Position numbers and translations under genes: made by a program
Origin: Myxococcota bacterium
Lineage (GTDB): Bacteria > Myxococcota_A > UBA9042 > DTJE01
NCBI GenBank assembly: GCA_017994695.1
Contig: JAGOKF010000003.1
Span: forward strand, 1 to 64,000
Direction of reading: 5' to 3'
Length of the DNA stretch: 64,000 bases
Shown here: positions 10,240-20,134 of the stretch, in pieces
Layout: every line of letters starts with the position of its first letter
Position numbering within the stretch: the stretch's first letter is position 1
The notes under the pieces: generated by a model
Told to the model about the DNA's origin: nothing
The model's database searches: none
What the model saw: the letters and a program-made list of their open reading frames with translations, nothing else

Positions 10240-13200
10240 ATGCTTCGAGGAAACCTGTGGACGTCGTTGTGGATGCTGTCGCTGCTGGCCGCCTGCGGAG
10301 GCGGTTCCACGACGCTGGACATGGCCCTGGAGGTGGACCCCGCCACCGTGACGCTGCCGGCCGTCGCCATCGGGGAGACCGCGGATCGGGTGATCCAGTT
10401 GCGCCACATCGGGACCGAGGGGACCATCCGCCTGGAGTCCTTCCAGTGGACCGGCGACGCCCAGGGCGAGTTCCGCCACGACCCGCCCCCGGTGATGGAA
10501 CTGGCCCCCGGCGAGAAGACCTCCTTCGCGATCCACTACACCCCCAAGGATCCGAACCCCAAGGACGTCCGCCTGACGATCATCCACAACGTCGCCCCGG
10601 ATTATCGGACCGAGGTGCTGGTCGTCGCCCTGGGCCAGTCCACGAGCCTCCGGACCGTCCCCGGCGACCTCGACTTCGGCGAGGTCCAGCGGGGCGAGCA
10701 CAAGGACCTGGCGGTGCAGATCGTCAACGACGGCAGCGCCTCCATCACGATCCGGAAGGGACCCTACCTGTCGGGCAGCGAGGACTTCACCATCCAGGGA
10801 TCCGTGGCGACGCCCGGAAACCAGGAGTTCCCCTTCGACCTGAAGCCCCGGGAATCGCTGGCGCTGACCCTGCGGTACGAGCCCACCGGCGGCGGTGCCG
10901 ACGAGGGGCTGCTGATGGTGGACACCCTGTTCCAGGGCAGTTTCGAGGTGATGCGGTTCCCGCTCCGGGGACGGGAGGTCGGCCCACGGCTGGTGCTGTT
11001 CCCCGGGGAACTGGACTTCGGCATCGTCCCCCTCGGCGAGACCCGGACCCTGCTGGTGACGGTGGACAACGACGGGGCCTCCGAGGCCCCGGCGGACTCC
11101 CTGCTGACGATCCCGGGGGGCGGGATCGCCCTCTCGGAGTCCAGCGACGCGACCCTGTCGCTGCTGGAGGAGGGAATGGGCCCCGCCCGGTCCATTCCCG
11201 CCCAGCCCTGGTCCCTGAAGGCCGAGGCCTACCCCGGATACCCGGACTACCAGGACGTCCCCGAGTCCCGGTCCTTCCGGATCCAGTGGGTCGCCGAGAA
11301 CCCCCGGGCCGATGACGGCCTCCCCATCGGCAACCTGCTGGTCACGAGCAACGACAAGGGCACCGGTCTGCTGATCCTGAACATCTACGGCCGGGTCGCG
11401 GTTCCGATGCTGGACGTCTTCCCCACTCCGATGGACTTCGGCTTCGTGGCCCAGGGCATCGAGGCCCGCCAGACCCTGACGATCCGCAACAGCGGCAACG
11501 GCCCGCTGCGGTTCACCGCCCCGATGCAGATCGTCTCGGACGCCAACGGCGAGTTCTCGATCACCCCCGATGCCTCCCTGGCGGCCACCCGGCCCGACTA
11601 CGACGCCGAGGCCGACTGCCCCGAGGGCCCCGACATGCCCCCCTCCTGCGTCATCGGCCCCGGGGAGACCCGCACCGTGCTGCTGCGCTTCAAGAACCTG
11701 GGAGGGACTCCCAACACGATGGTCCAGGCGAAACTCCAGATGGCCTCCAACGCCTACGGGAAGCCCCTGACCGAGGTGGACCTCCTGGCGACCCGGGCCA
11801 GCGCGCCCACGTGCGTGCCGCTGCTGAATCCCGGCAACCTGAACTTCGGGACCGTGATCCAGGGGGAATCGGCGACCCGGACCATCTACCTGGTCAACAA
11901 CGGCACGGGGTACTGCTCCTTCCAGAACTGCATGCTGAACGACTGCCCGACCCTCGCCTCCTTCATCAACGTCTGCCAGAAGAGCATGCAGGCCAGCCGG
12001 AACTTCCGCTTCACCTCCCCGCTGCCCCCGGCGGTGAAGGACGGCATGGGACCGGGCTTCAAGCATCCCATCCAGATCCAGTTCGACTCGCCGAAGGGGG
12101 AGTTCTGGGCCACGAATCTCTACGGGCTGCTGCGCTGCGAGGTCCATGACGGCTACCAGAGCAGGACCGTCGAGATCCCGACCAAGATGACCGGCGGTTT
12201 CGGCGACGGCTACCCGGTGAACCTGGTGGCCACCCTGGGCTACGTGAACATCATCGTGACCCCGAAGGTGGTGGACTTCGGGCTCCAGTACCTCGGGTGC
12301 GGCACGCTGCCCCGGAAGGTCCGCATCTTGAACACCGGCAACGCCCCCCTGACGCTGAAGAAGGTCTCCTTCTCGGGGTGCTCGCCCCAGATGCGTGCCG
12401 TCACCGGGCTACCGGCGGCCGACACGCTGATCAACCCCCGGATGAGCCTGGACGTCGAGTTGAACTTCGTGCCTCAGCAGGCCGGAGAGGAGACCTGCTA
12501 CCTGAAGATCGAGAGCAACGATCTGGACGAGCCGGTGGTCTACGTGAAGCTCCACGGGGAGGGGACCTCCGACCGGAACATCCGGGAGCGGTTCCGGCAG
12601 GTCAGCGGACAGGACTTCGACGTGCTGTTCGTGCAGGACGACTGCGCCTGCACGGTGATGGACTACGGCGCGAACATCCTGGAGCAGGTCCGGAACTTCA
12701 GCCAGTCCGGATCGGTCTGGAACCGGAACTTCCACGTGGGCGTCGTGATCGCGCTGATCGACGACATCAAGATGCGGGGCCGCCTCTGCGAGGGCAACCC
12801 GGCGATCCTGCCCCGGTACGTCCACCCGGGCCTCCAGAACCCCAGCGGCAAGTTCTACGACACCTATGACCAGGTGATGGAGAAGGCCTCCTCCGACACC
12901 CTGACCAAGGGCGGCCTGCTGGCGGGCTACCTGGCCGTGACCGAGCCGCTGACCACCAACACCCAGGTTCCCTGCACCACCACCGGGGACTGCCAGGGGG
13001 ACCCGAACCTCTGCCCGGACCCGGCGACCTGTGAACTGGAGTGCATCGAGGGCTTCTGCGGGGGCTACAACTGGGGCTTCTACCGGGAGGACGCCTACCT
13101 GGACATCGTCTTCATCAGCAAGGCCGACGACGGGTCCCCGGGCACCCTGAACGAGTACCGGGACTTCTACCAGACCATCAAGGGCCCCCTGAACCGGGAC

Positions 13201-13560
13201 CTGATCCACCTCCACTCGGTGACCTGGATCGACCGCTGCGAGGGCCATGCGGGACACGGCCCCGGAGACCGCTACATCGCCATGTCCAAGGAGTTCGCCG
13301 GCAAGCAGGAGATCATCTGCGACTCCTTCGCCTCGATGCTGAACCAGATCGCCTCGACCCAGGGGGCCCTGAAGAAGCAGTTCTTCCTGTCGGGCCTGCC
13401 CCGGCCCGAGACGATCCAGGTGACGGTGAACGGACAGGCCTGCCCGGCGGGGTGGACCTACGACGGCGTCGGAAACTCCATCGTCTTCGACCCCGCGGGA
13501 CCCTGCATGCCCCAGTACTCCCAGGACATCGACGTCACCTACGAGGCGTTCTGCCAGTAG
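10240..13560 (+). CDS. ASH (ASPM-SPD2-Hydin)-repeat lipoprotein with degenerate vWA-like C-terminus
   Basis: The 1,106-residue protein starts at an ATG with GAGGAGG upstream. The lipobox LAAC places Cys19 at the mature end. At least five immunoglobulin-like ASH/choice-of-anchor D repeats are marked by LDFGEVQRGE, LDFGIVPLGE, MDFGFVAQG, LNFGTVIQGE and VDFGLQYLG. A C-terminal region of about 330 residues begins FDVLFVQDDCACTVMD. It aligns by position with the strand that carries the metal-binding DxSxS of vWA domains (usually DILFVVDNSGSM), but the Ser residues are replaced and a Cys pair sits there. The protein is probably outer-membrane anchored and structural or adhesive. The vWA assignment is tentative. 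Confidence 0.8.
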   Translation: MLRGNLWTSLWMLSLLAACGGGSTTLDMALEVDPATVTLPAVAIGETADRVIQLRHIGTEGTIRLESFQWTGDAQGEFRHDPPPVMELAPGEKTSFAIHYTPKDPNPKDVRLTIIHNVAPDYRTEVLVVALGQSTSLRTVPGDLDFGEVQRGEHKDLAVQIVNDGSASITIRKGPYLSGSEDFTIQGSVATPGNQEFPFDLKPRESLALTLRYEPTGGGADEGLLMVDTLFQGSFEVMRFPLRGREVGPRLVLFPGELDFGIVPLGETRTLLVTVDNDGASEAPADSLLTIPGGGIALSESSDATLSLLEEGMGPARSIPAQPWSLKAEAYPGYPDYQDVPESRSFRIQWVAENPRADDGLPIGNLLVTSNDKGTGLLILNIYGRVAVPMLDVFPTPMDFGFVAQGIEARQTLTIRNSGNGPLRFTAPMQIVSDANGEFSITPDASLAATRPDYDAEADCPEGPDMPPSCVIGPGETRTVLLRFKNLGGTPNTMVQAKLQMASNAYGKPLTEVDLLATRASAPTCVPLLNPGNLNFGTVIQGESATRTIYLVNNGTGYCSFQNCMLNDCPTLASFINVCQKSMQASRNFRFTSPLPPAVKDGMGPGFKHPIQIQFDSPKGEFWATNLYGLLRCEVHDGYQSRTVEIPTKMTGGFGDGYPVNLVATLGYVNIIVTPKVVDFGLQYLGCGTLPRKVRILNTGNAPLTLKKVSFSGCSPQMRAVTGLPAADTLINPRMSLDVELNFVPQQAGEETCYLKIESNDLDEPVVYVKLHGEGTSDRNIRERFRQVSGQDFDVLFVQDDCACTVMDYGANILEQVRNFSQSGSVWNRNFHVGVVIALIDDIKMRGRLCEGNPAILPRYVHPGLQNPSGKFYDTYDQVMEKASSDTLTKGGLLAGYLAVTEPLTTNTQVPCTTTGDCQGDPNLCPDPATCELECIEGFCGGYNWGFYREDAYLDIVFISKADDGSPGTLNEYRDFYQTIKGPLNRDLIHLHSVTWIDRCEGHAGHGPGDRYIAMSKEFAGKQEIICDSFASMLNQIASTQGALKKQFFLSGLPRPETIQVTVNGQACPAGWTYDGVGNSIVFDPAGPCMPQYSQDIDVTYEAFCQ

Positions 13561-13650
13561 GCATTCCCGGGCATCCAGCCGTCCGAACCAGGGACACCGT
13601 CACGGTCCCCGGAAATCCTGGATGATGCGGACTCCGCGATCCCGCCGCGG

Positions 13651-13678
13651 TTGACTGGAGCGATCCAGGCGTTACATT
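13651..13678 (+). promoter_or_regulatory. Candidate promoter of the exbB-tonB operon
   Basis: TTGACT (13651-13656) and TACATT (13673-13678) are 16 bases apart. The transcript would have a leader of roughly 130 bases before the GTG at 13815, long for this genome, so post-transcriptional control is possible. I see no Fur-box-like AT-rich palindrome. Confidence 0.5.
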
Positions 13679-13814
13679 CTGGGGCGGCTTCGGACCTCGA
13701 CGTCTGGAACCAAGGGAATCCTGCCGCAGACACGGGACCCGGACGGGACTCGCCGGCGGCGAGGCCCCTTCCTGGCGGCGGGCCTCGGGGAGGCGAACCA
13801 CGGGAGGAAGGACG

Positions 13815-14424
13815 GTGAGCATCGCGGATTTCCTGCAGGAGTTCTTCATCGGGATCGGGGTGGACTGGGTGCTCCTGATCCTGCTGGGGCTCTCGGTGGC
13901 CTCCCTGGGGGTCGCCTTCGAGCGGTGGGTCTTCTACTGGCGCCGGCGGGTCTCCCCGGACCAGGTCCACGGGATCCTGAAGGGGGAGATGGGGCAGGCG
14001 GCTCCGGACAGCGTGGAGCGCCGCGTGGCGGACTACCTGGTGGCCCTGGGAAAGGAGGCCTCCAGCCGCAACGACGCCGAGGCCCTGCTGGAAACGAAGC
14101 TGCGCAAGGAGCGCCAGCGGTACGAGCGGGGCCTGACCTTCCTGGCCACCCTGGGCAACAACGCCCCCTTCATCGGGCTGCTGGGCACCGTGCTGGGGAT
14201 CATGGCCGCCTTCTACAGCCTGTCCGAGGTCGCCGACGCGGCGGAAAAGAACCAGATGTTGATGCGAAGCATCTCCGAGGCGCTGATCGCCACCGCCGTC
14301 GGGCTGCTCGTGGCGATCCCGGCCGTGCTCTTCTACAACGCCTTCCGCAAGCGGGTGAACACCTCGATGGAGCAGGCCCGGGAGGTGGGGACCCACTACA
14401 TGCGGTGTCTCTTCGGGGGGAACC

Positions 14425-14444
<20 letters not shown>
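13815..14444 (+). CDS. exbB: ExbB/TolQ-type proton channel subunit
   Basis: The 209-residue inner-membrane protein begins at a GTG behind GGAGGAAGG. It has three predicted membrane helices (about residues 13-35, 110-135, 155-180). The core LATLGNNAPFIGLLGTVLGI and SISEALIATAVGLLVAIPA are the conserved MotA/TolQ/ExbB pore segments. It forms the proton-driven motor with ExbD and TonB. Its 3' end overlaps exbD by 20 bases. The neighbouring TonB and receptor genes favour ExbB over TolQ. Confidence 0.92.
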
Positions 14445-14907
<463 letters not shown>

Positions 14908-14914
14908 GGACGGC

Positions 14915-15709
14915 ATGTACGGAAGGCGACTGGCGCTGGCCGTGATCCTGTCGCTGGGGGTCCACGCCCTGGTTCCCCTGGTGGTGCCCCGCCAGCCGCC
15001 CCGAACCTCGGCGCCGCCGACCCGCCGCGCCGCCCCGAAACCGGTGGCCGTCGCCGTGGTCCGGGAGGTCCAGCGGGCCGCCGAGGAGCCCCTTCCGGCA
15101 CCGCCTCCCCGCCCGGCGCCGCCTCCGCCCTCCCAGGCGCCGGCCCCGGAACGTCCCAGGAAACCCCCGCCCCCTCCCCGGGAGGCCCCGCCGCCACCCG
15201 CGAAGGCGGAGCCGTCCCCCGCCCCCGAGCCGAGGGCGGAGCCCCGGAAGCCCGCGCCCTTCGTGCTGTCCAACGTGGCGCTCCAGGGCACCGTGGCCGT
15301 CCAGACCGGCACCGAGAGCAACCTCTTCGGGGACCCCTCCCGGGACGCCACGGGCTTCCGGAAGGAGGTGGACCGGCCGGCCGGATCCGGCACCGCCGCT
15401 GCGGACAACGGCGCGCCCCGGGAGGCCCGGAAGCCCGTCGTGAAGCCCCCGAAGGCCCTGAACCGGGTCCAGGGGACCTACCCCGAGGCCCACCGGGACC
15501 TGGGCCGGGTGGTCCGGGTGGAGCTGCTCCTGACGGTCAGCGCCGGCGGGGAGGTGACGGAGGTCCAGGTGCGGAAGGGCGACCTCCCGGCCTTCGACGA
15601 GGAGGCCCGGCGCACGGTGATGCGCCTGCGTTTCGAACCCGCCACCCGGGACGGCACGCCGATCCCGTACCAGGTGGCCTGGACGGTGGTCTTTCTCCCG
15701 GAACCTTGA
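14915..15709 (+). CDS. tonB: TonB energy-transducing protein
   Basis: The 264-residue protein has an N-terminal membrane anchor (about residues 5-24). A Pro/Ala/Glu-rich periplasm-spanning region covers about 25-105. The C-terminal TonB domain starts near residue 185, with YPEAHRDLGRVVRVELLLTV, the characteristic G-x-V and DEEARRTVMRLRFEPA. It transmits ExbBD motor force to outer-membrane receptors, most obviously the one at 16893. A linker of about 70 residues between the Pro-rich arm and the C-terminal domain is unassigned. Confidence 0.9.
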   Translation: MYGRRLALAVILSLGVHALVPLVVPRQPPRTSAPPTRRAAPKPVAVAVVREVQRAAEEPLPAPPPRPAPPPPSQAPAPERPRKPPPPPREAPPPPAKAEPSPAPEPRAEPRKPAPFVLSNVALQGTVAVQTGTESNLFGDPSRDATGFRKEVDRPAGSGTAAADNGAPREARKPVVKPPKALNRVQGTYPEAHRDLGRVVRVELLLTVSAGGEVTEVQVRKGDLPAFDEEARRTVMRLRFEPATRDGTPIPYQVAWTVVFLPEP

Positions 15710-15717
15710 GGTGCCCG

Positions 15718-16896
15718 ATGATGCGCGGTCGTTCGTCGCTTCCCGGCCTGGCCTGGCTGATCCTTCCGTTCGCCGCCTGCACCCCGGACTTCGACCCCCA
15801 GTCCCTGGTCCTGGAACCCCGGGTGATCGGCATCCGCGCCGATCCCCCCGAGGTGGACTTCCAGCGGGAAACCCAGGGGACCGTGACCCTGACGGCGCTG
15901 CTGGCCGCACCCGACGAGCCCCCCGACGGGGCCCCGGGTCCCTGGGAGGTCCGGGAGATGCGCTGGACCGTGTGCCCCTTGAACCTGGGGGCCCAGGCGG
16001 CCTACCGCTGCGCCATCGACGAGACCCCCGTCGAGGGGGACCCGGCCACCCGCAGCGCCTTCTTCGACGGGGCCCTGCTGTGGGTGGCCCTGGACCTGAT
16101 CCGGCCCATCACGCCCGAGGTCCTGGAATTCCTGAAGCAGACGGTGGAGCAGTCGGACTTCTGCCTGCTGGACCTGCTTCGGACCTGGGACGACTGCCGA
16201 AAGGCCCGGGGCGACGAGACCCCCTGCGTGGACCCCGCCTTCGAGGGACTCCGGACCTGCCTGGTGGAGGCCGGCCAGGACGTCACCTTCCACCTCCAGG
16301 TCACCTGGCAGAACGGGCGGGACACCCGGACCCAGGACGCCTACAAGCGCGTCTTCTTCCGCCGGATCACTCCCGAGAACCCCGCCAACCGCAATCCCGC
16401 CTTCTCGCTGTGGCTCGAGCCCGAGGAGGGGTCCGATCTGGAGCGGATCACCGCCACGGGAGACCCGACCGAGGCCCGGGTGCTGGGGTGTCCCGGGCAG
16501 GATCTCCGCCTGGAGCCCCGGTTCCGGCCCGGATCCCGGGAATCGCGTCCCTCGGGAACAGGAGGCCTGGAGGACGAGTACTGGTTCTTCTCCTGGCTGA
16601 CCACCCGGGGAAAGTTCGACCGGATCAAGTCCTCGACCGCGACCGTGAGTCCCTCGGACCCGCTCCAGCTGGGCAACGTCCTGTCCCTGCCGGAAGCCGA
16701 CGAGTTCCCCGATTCCTTCCCGGTCTGGGTGGTGGCCCGGGACGATCGCCTCGGAATGGACTTCGTGACCTTCCGGGTCGAGCGGCGCCCCGGGGACCGG
16801 TGCCTGCCACCCGAGGGGGCCCCGAAGGACTGGCGCCCGCCGCCCCCGGAGGTGCGCCCGGGTGACGGCGGCCCGGAGACGGGAGGTGCGCCATGA
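15718..16896 (+). CDS. Lipoprotein encoded between tonB and the TonB-dependent receptor
   Basis: The 392-residue protein starts at an ATG with GAGG six bases upstream. The signal peptide ends at FAAC (Cys21). The mature part looks like beta-sandwich domains with scattered Cys pairs (for example VCPLNLGAQAAYRC and CLLDLLRTWDDC). I recognise no family. Its stop overlaps the receptor start as ATGA, so it is made together with the receptor. By position it could be a surface-exposed substrate-binding partner, as SusD-like or TbpB-like lipoproteins are for other receptors, but there is no sequence similarity to support that. Confidence 0.8.
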   Translation: MMRGRSSLPGLAWLILPFAACTPDFDPQSLVLEPRVIGIRADPPEVDFQRETQGTVTLTALLAAPDEPPDGAPGPWEVREMRWTVCPLNLGAQAAYRCAIDETPVEGDPATRSAFFDGALLWVALDLIRPITPEVLEFLKQTVEQSDFCLLDLLRTWDDCRKARGDETPCVDPAFEGLRTCLVEAGQDVTFHLQVTWQNGRDTRTQDAYKRVFFRRITPENPANRNPAFSLWLEPEEGSDLERITATGDPTEARVLGCPGQDLRLEPRFRPGSRESRPSGTGGLEDEYWFFSWLTTRGKFDRIKSSTATVSPSDPLQLGNVLSLPEADEFPDSFPVWVVARDDRLGMDFVTFRVERRPGDRCLPPEGAPKDWRPPPPEVRPGDGGPETGGAP

Positions 16897-19445
16897 AGGC
16901 CCGCAACCTGTGGTGGCTGATCTGGTGCGCCTCGCCGGCACTGGCCCAGGAGGCCCCCGCTCCCGAGGCCGCGGAACCGCCCCCGAAGGCCGAGGAGACG
17001 CTGGAACCGCCGGTGCTGGAGGAGTTCCGGCAGGCGGCGCTGCCCCCGGACCTGGACATCGCCCCCGGGACCTACACGGTGACCCTGACGCTGACCATCG
17101 ACGAGGCCGGGCAGGTCGGAGACGCCTCGGTGGCCCAGGCCGACGACGACCGCCTCGCCGCACCGGCCCTGGAGGCGGCCCGGAACTTCCGCTTCCAGCC
17201 GGCCCGATACGGGGGCCAGGCGGTCCCGGTCCAGGTGACCTACCGCTACACCTTCGACATCCAGCCGAAGGAACGGCAGGTGGTCTTCCGCTTCCGGCTG
17301 CTGGAGAAGGGCTACCGGGAACCCCGGCCCCTGGACGGCGTCACCGCCCTGGTGGAGGAGACCGGACGGCCCTTCACCTCCCGGGACGGGGTCCTGGAGG
17401 TCAGCGATCTCCCCCCCGGGACCTACACCCTCTACCTGCCGCCCGATCCCTTCGCCGAGATCCGGCAGGCCTTCACGGTGAAGGACGGGGAGGTCGGGGA
17501 GGAGACCCTGCGCCTGGACCGGCGGTTCGACTCGACGAACCAGACCGTGATCCGGGCCCCCCGGGAGGTCCGGTTCGTCGCCCGCCAGACCCTCCAGGCC
17601 GAGGAGCTCCGGCGACTGCCCGGGTCCGGCGGCGATCCGCTGAAGATGGTCGAGAACCTCCCCGGCATCGCCCGGTCGGCCTTCGGCACCGGCCAGCTGG
17701 TGGTCTTCGGCAGCCCCCCCTTCGACACCCAGGTCCTGATCGACGGCCTGCCCTTCGTGATGCTCTACCACTTCGGGGGGGTCTACTCGACCATCCAGCC
17801 GGAGTTCATCGAGAAGATCGACTTCGTCCCCGCGGGCTTCGACGCCTCCCAGGGCCGGGCCTCGGGGGGCATCGTGGACGTGAAGGTGAAGGAGGCCCCG
17901 GTGGACCGGCTGCGGGGATCGGTGGACATGAACCTGATCCACGCGGGCCTCTACGTCGGGCTGCCCTACAGCGAGAACGGGGACTTCCAGTTCGCGTTCC
18001 GGCGGTCCTACCTGGACGCGATCCTCTCGGCCGTCTCCTTCGGACAGGACGCGGCGCTCCAGACCGCGCCCCGGTACTACGACTACCAGGCCCGGGTCCA
18101 GCACCGGTGGGGGCGGCACCGGTTCTCCCTGTTCCTGTTCGGCACCGACGACGCCCTGGTCGTGGTGAACCGGAAGGCCAACACCCAGGAACCGGCCTTC
18201 GTGGGAACGGCGTCGCTGTCCATGGCGGGGCACAACCTCCAGGCCCGGTGGTCCTGGGAGGGGACCGGGGGGATGTCCAACGTGCTGTCGGCCCAAGTGG
18301 CCCTGAACCGGATGGACTTCAACCTCTTCAACAGCCTGGACTACCACATCTCGTCGCTGCCCATCCGCCTCCGGGAGGAGTTCACCTTGGAGCCCCATCG
18401 CCGGGTGCGCCTCCACCTGGGCCTCGACGGGTGGTACCAGCCGTCGTGGTACGAGGCCCTGACGACCGCCCCGGACCGCCAGGGGTCCGTGGGCATCCCC
18501 ATCGGCGCCCGGGAGAAGATCCGCCTGGACGGGACCCAGGAACTGGGATCGCTGGCCCCCTACCTGTCGGTCGAATGGAAGCCCTTCGACGCCTGGACGA
18601 TCGTCCCCTCCGTGCGCCTGGACGGCTATTTCGGAGACTGGAAGGCATGGTCCCTGGACCCGCGCCTGTCCACCCGGGTGGAGATCCTGAAGGACCGGCT
18701 GTTCCTCCGGGCCGCCGGGGGCCTCTACCAGCAGCCGCCGCCGGTCTTCGCCTACGTCGGGGAACTGGGGAACCCGAACCTGAAGCCCGAGGCTGCGGCC
18801 CATGCCCTGCTGGGCATCGAGTACCTCCCGACGGACCGCCTCTCGATCCAGGCCGACGGCTTCTTCAAGTGGCTCTTCCGCCGGGCCGAGGCCAGCGACG
18901 ACCGGACCGTGCGCTACACCAACGACGGGAAGGGGCGGGCCTACGGATTCGACTTCCTGGTTCGCCTGAACCCCGGGGGCCGCCTCTTCGGGTGGGTGGC
19001 CTACACCTTCGTCCGGTCCGAGATCTGGGACCCCCGGGCCCGGGCCTGGCGCCTGTCGGACTACGACCAGACCCACCTGCTGAACATCCTGGCCTCCTAC
19101 GAACTGCCCCGCCACTGGACCATCGGGGGGCGCTTCCGACTGACCTCGGGCTTCCCCTACACCCCCATCGAGGGATCCCGGTACGACTCGGACCTGGACC
19201 GGTACGTCGCGGTGCCCGCCGCCCGGATCAACAGCGCCCGCCTGCCCCTCTTCCACCAGTTGGACCTCCGGGTGGACAAGGAGTGGGTGTACGACACCTG
19301 GCGCCTGGGGCTCTACCTGGAGTTGCAGAATGCCTACAACGCGAAGAACGCCGAGGCGATTCTCTACAACTACGACTTCTCCCAGCGGGCCAACCTGAAC
19401 GGGCTGACGATCCTGCCGGTGCTGGGCCTGAAGGGGTCCTTCTGA
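16893..19445 (+). CDS. TonB-dependent outer-membrane receptor with an N-terminal TonB-like domain
   Basis: The 850-residue protein has a Sec signal (cleavage after ALA, residue 18). Residues 60-128 resemble a TonB C-terminal domain (TYTVTLTLTIDEAGQV then ALEAARNFRFQPARYGG). A carboxypeptidase-regulatory-like strand region follows to about 190. The plug domain is at about 220-335 (LPGIARSAFGTGQLVVFG, GASGG-type end) and a 22-strand barrel runs to the terminal Phe. The C-terminal residues LGLKGSF are typical of Bam-folded proteins. The substrate is not evident. Carrying a TonB-like module in the same chain is unusual. It is the last gene of the exbB operon. Confidence 0.88.
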   Translation: MKARNLWWLIWCASPALAQEAPAPEAAEPPPKAEETLEPPVLEEFRQAALPPDLDIAPGTYTVTLTLTIDEAGQVGDASVAQADDDRLAAPALEAARNFRFQPARYGGQAVPVQVTYRYTFDIQPKERQVVFRFRLLEKGYREPRPLDGVTALVEETGRPFTSRDGVLEVSDLPPGTYTLYLPPDPFAEIRQAFTVKDGEVGEETLRLDRRFDSTNQTVIRAPREVRFVARQTLQAEELRRLPGSGGDPLKMVENLPGIARSAFGTGQLVVFGSPPFDTQVLIDGLPFVMLYHFGGVYSTIQPEFIEKIDFVPAGFDASQGRASGGIVDVKVKEAPVDRLRGSVDMNLIHAGLYVGLPYSENGDFQFAFRRSYLDAILSAVSFGQDAALQTAPRYYDYQARVQHRWGRHRFSLFLFGTDDALVVVNRKANTQEPAFVGTASLSMAGHNLQARWSWEGTGGMSNVLSAQVALNRMDFNLFNSLDYHISSLPIRLREEFTLEPHRRVRLHLGLDGWYQPSWYEALTTAPDRQGSVGIPIGAREKIRLDGTQELGSLAPYLSVEWKPFDAWTIVPSVRLDGYFGDWKAWSLDPRLSTRVEILKDRLFLRAAGGLYQQPPPVFAYVGELGNPNLKPEAAAHALLGIEYLPTDRLSIQADGFFKWLFRRAEASDDRTVRYTNDGKGRAYGFDFLVRLNPGGRLFGWVAYTFVRSEIWDPRARAWRLSDYDQTHLLNILASYELPRHWTIGGRFRLTSGFPYTPIEGSRYDSDLDRYVAVPAARINSARLPLFHQLDLRVDKEWVYDTWRLGLYLELQNAYNAKNAEAILYNYDFSQRANLNGLTILPVLGLKGSF

Positions 19446-19513
19446 TCCGCCCGATCCCGGAGCCGATCTTCGGCCTTCCTCCAAGTCCCGGAGCCCCTTC
19501 CCGGCCCGATCGC

Positions 19514-19543
19514 TTGACGGCCTTCCGACCCCCGGTCGATACT
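19514..19543 (+). promoter_or_regulatory. Candidate promoter of the Rieske-cytochrome operon
   Basis: TTGACG (19514-19519) and GATACT (19538-19543) are 18 bases apart, with a leader of about 90 bases to the Rieske ATG. The rest of the 193-base gap shows no hairpin or second element that I can see. Confidence 0.55.
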
Positions 19544-19638
19544 CGGGCCGGCGGCGCACGGATGGATGGTTTCCCGGGAAACGACCGGATCGACACCCCG
19601 ACACGGGAGGATCCCGATCGCGCCGAGGAGGACTGGCC

Positions 19639-20109
19639 ATGACCGCCAAGGAGGGTTGCGTGGACGAGGGCACCACGGGGCGTCGGGGGTTCCTGGCGCT
19701 GCTGGGAGGGCTGACCGCCGCCTGGCTCGCCGCCGCGGCCTGGCCGGTCTTCCGGTACCTGAGCCCCCGGCCCCCGCCGGACCCCTTCGCGGGCGAGGGG
19801 AAGGCCCTCGTGAAGGGGGTCTCCGCCGGGGAGGTCGCCCGGCCCGGGCAGGGGGCCAACGGGTCCTACGGCGGACGGGGGGTGGTGGTGTTCCGGACCC
19901 CCGACGGGCAGTTGCGGGCCTTCGACTCCAAGTGCACCCACGCCGGGTGCAACGTCCAGTTCCAGGGGGACCGCATCTACTGCAACTGCCACGGTGGCAC
20001 CTACGACCTGGAGGGCAGGAACGTCGCGGGACCGCCGCCCCGACCCCTGACGCCGCTCCAGGTGACCGCCGAGGGCGAGTCCCTCTACGTGTCGCCCGTG
20101 TCCTCTTGA
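19639..20109 (+). CDS. Rieske iron-sulfur protein of a cytochrome bc/b6f-type complex
   Basis: The 156-residue protein has a twin-arginine-like signal anchor (TGRRGFLALLGG, then a hydrophobic run to about residue 35). The cluster motifs are CTHAGC (Cys99, His101, Cys104) and CNCHGG (Cys115, Cys117, His118), giving both Cys/His ligand pairs and the stabilising disulfide. It accepts electrons from quinol on the periplasmic side. It is first in the operon with cytochrome b (20135) and two CydA-like genes. No cytochrome c1 or f gene is present. Confidence 0.93.
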   Translation: MTAKEGCVDEGTTGRRGFLALLGGLTAAWLAAAAWPVFRYLSPRPPPDPFAGEGKALVKGVSAGEVARPGQGANGSYGGRGVVVFRTPDGQLRAFDSKCTHAGCNVQFQGDRIYCNCHGGTYDLEGRNVAGPPPRPLTPLQVTAEGESLYVSPVSS

Positions 20110-20134
20110 CCAGGAAGATCGCACCGGAGGGCCC

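Noticed and set aside
13561-13814. Short inverted repeats after the ASH-lipoprotein gene as a rho-independent terminator
   Set aside because: The GGGAC/GTCCC stem is imperfect and has no T-run.
16341-19859. Minus-strand open frame of 1,172 codons
   Set aside because: It is antisense to the TonB receptor gene, which has signal peptide, plug and barrel.
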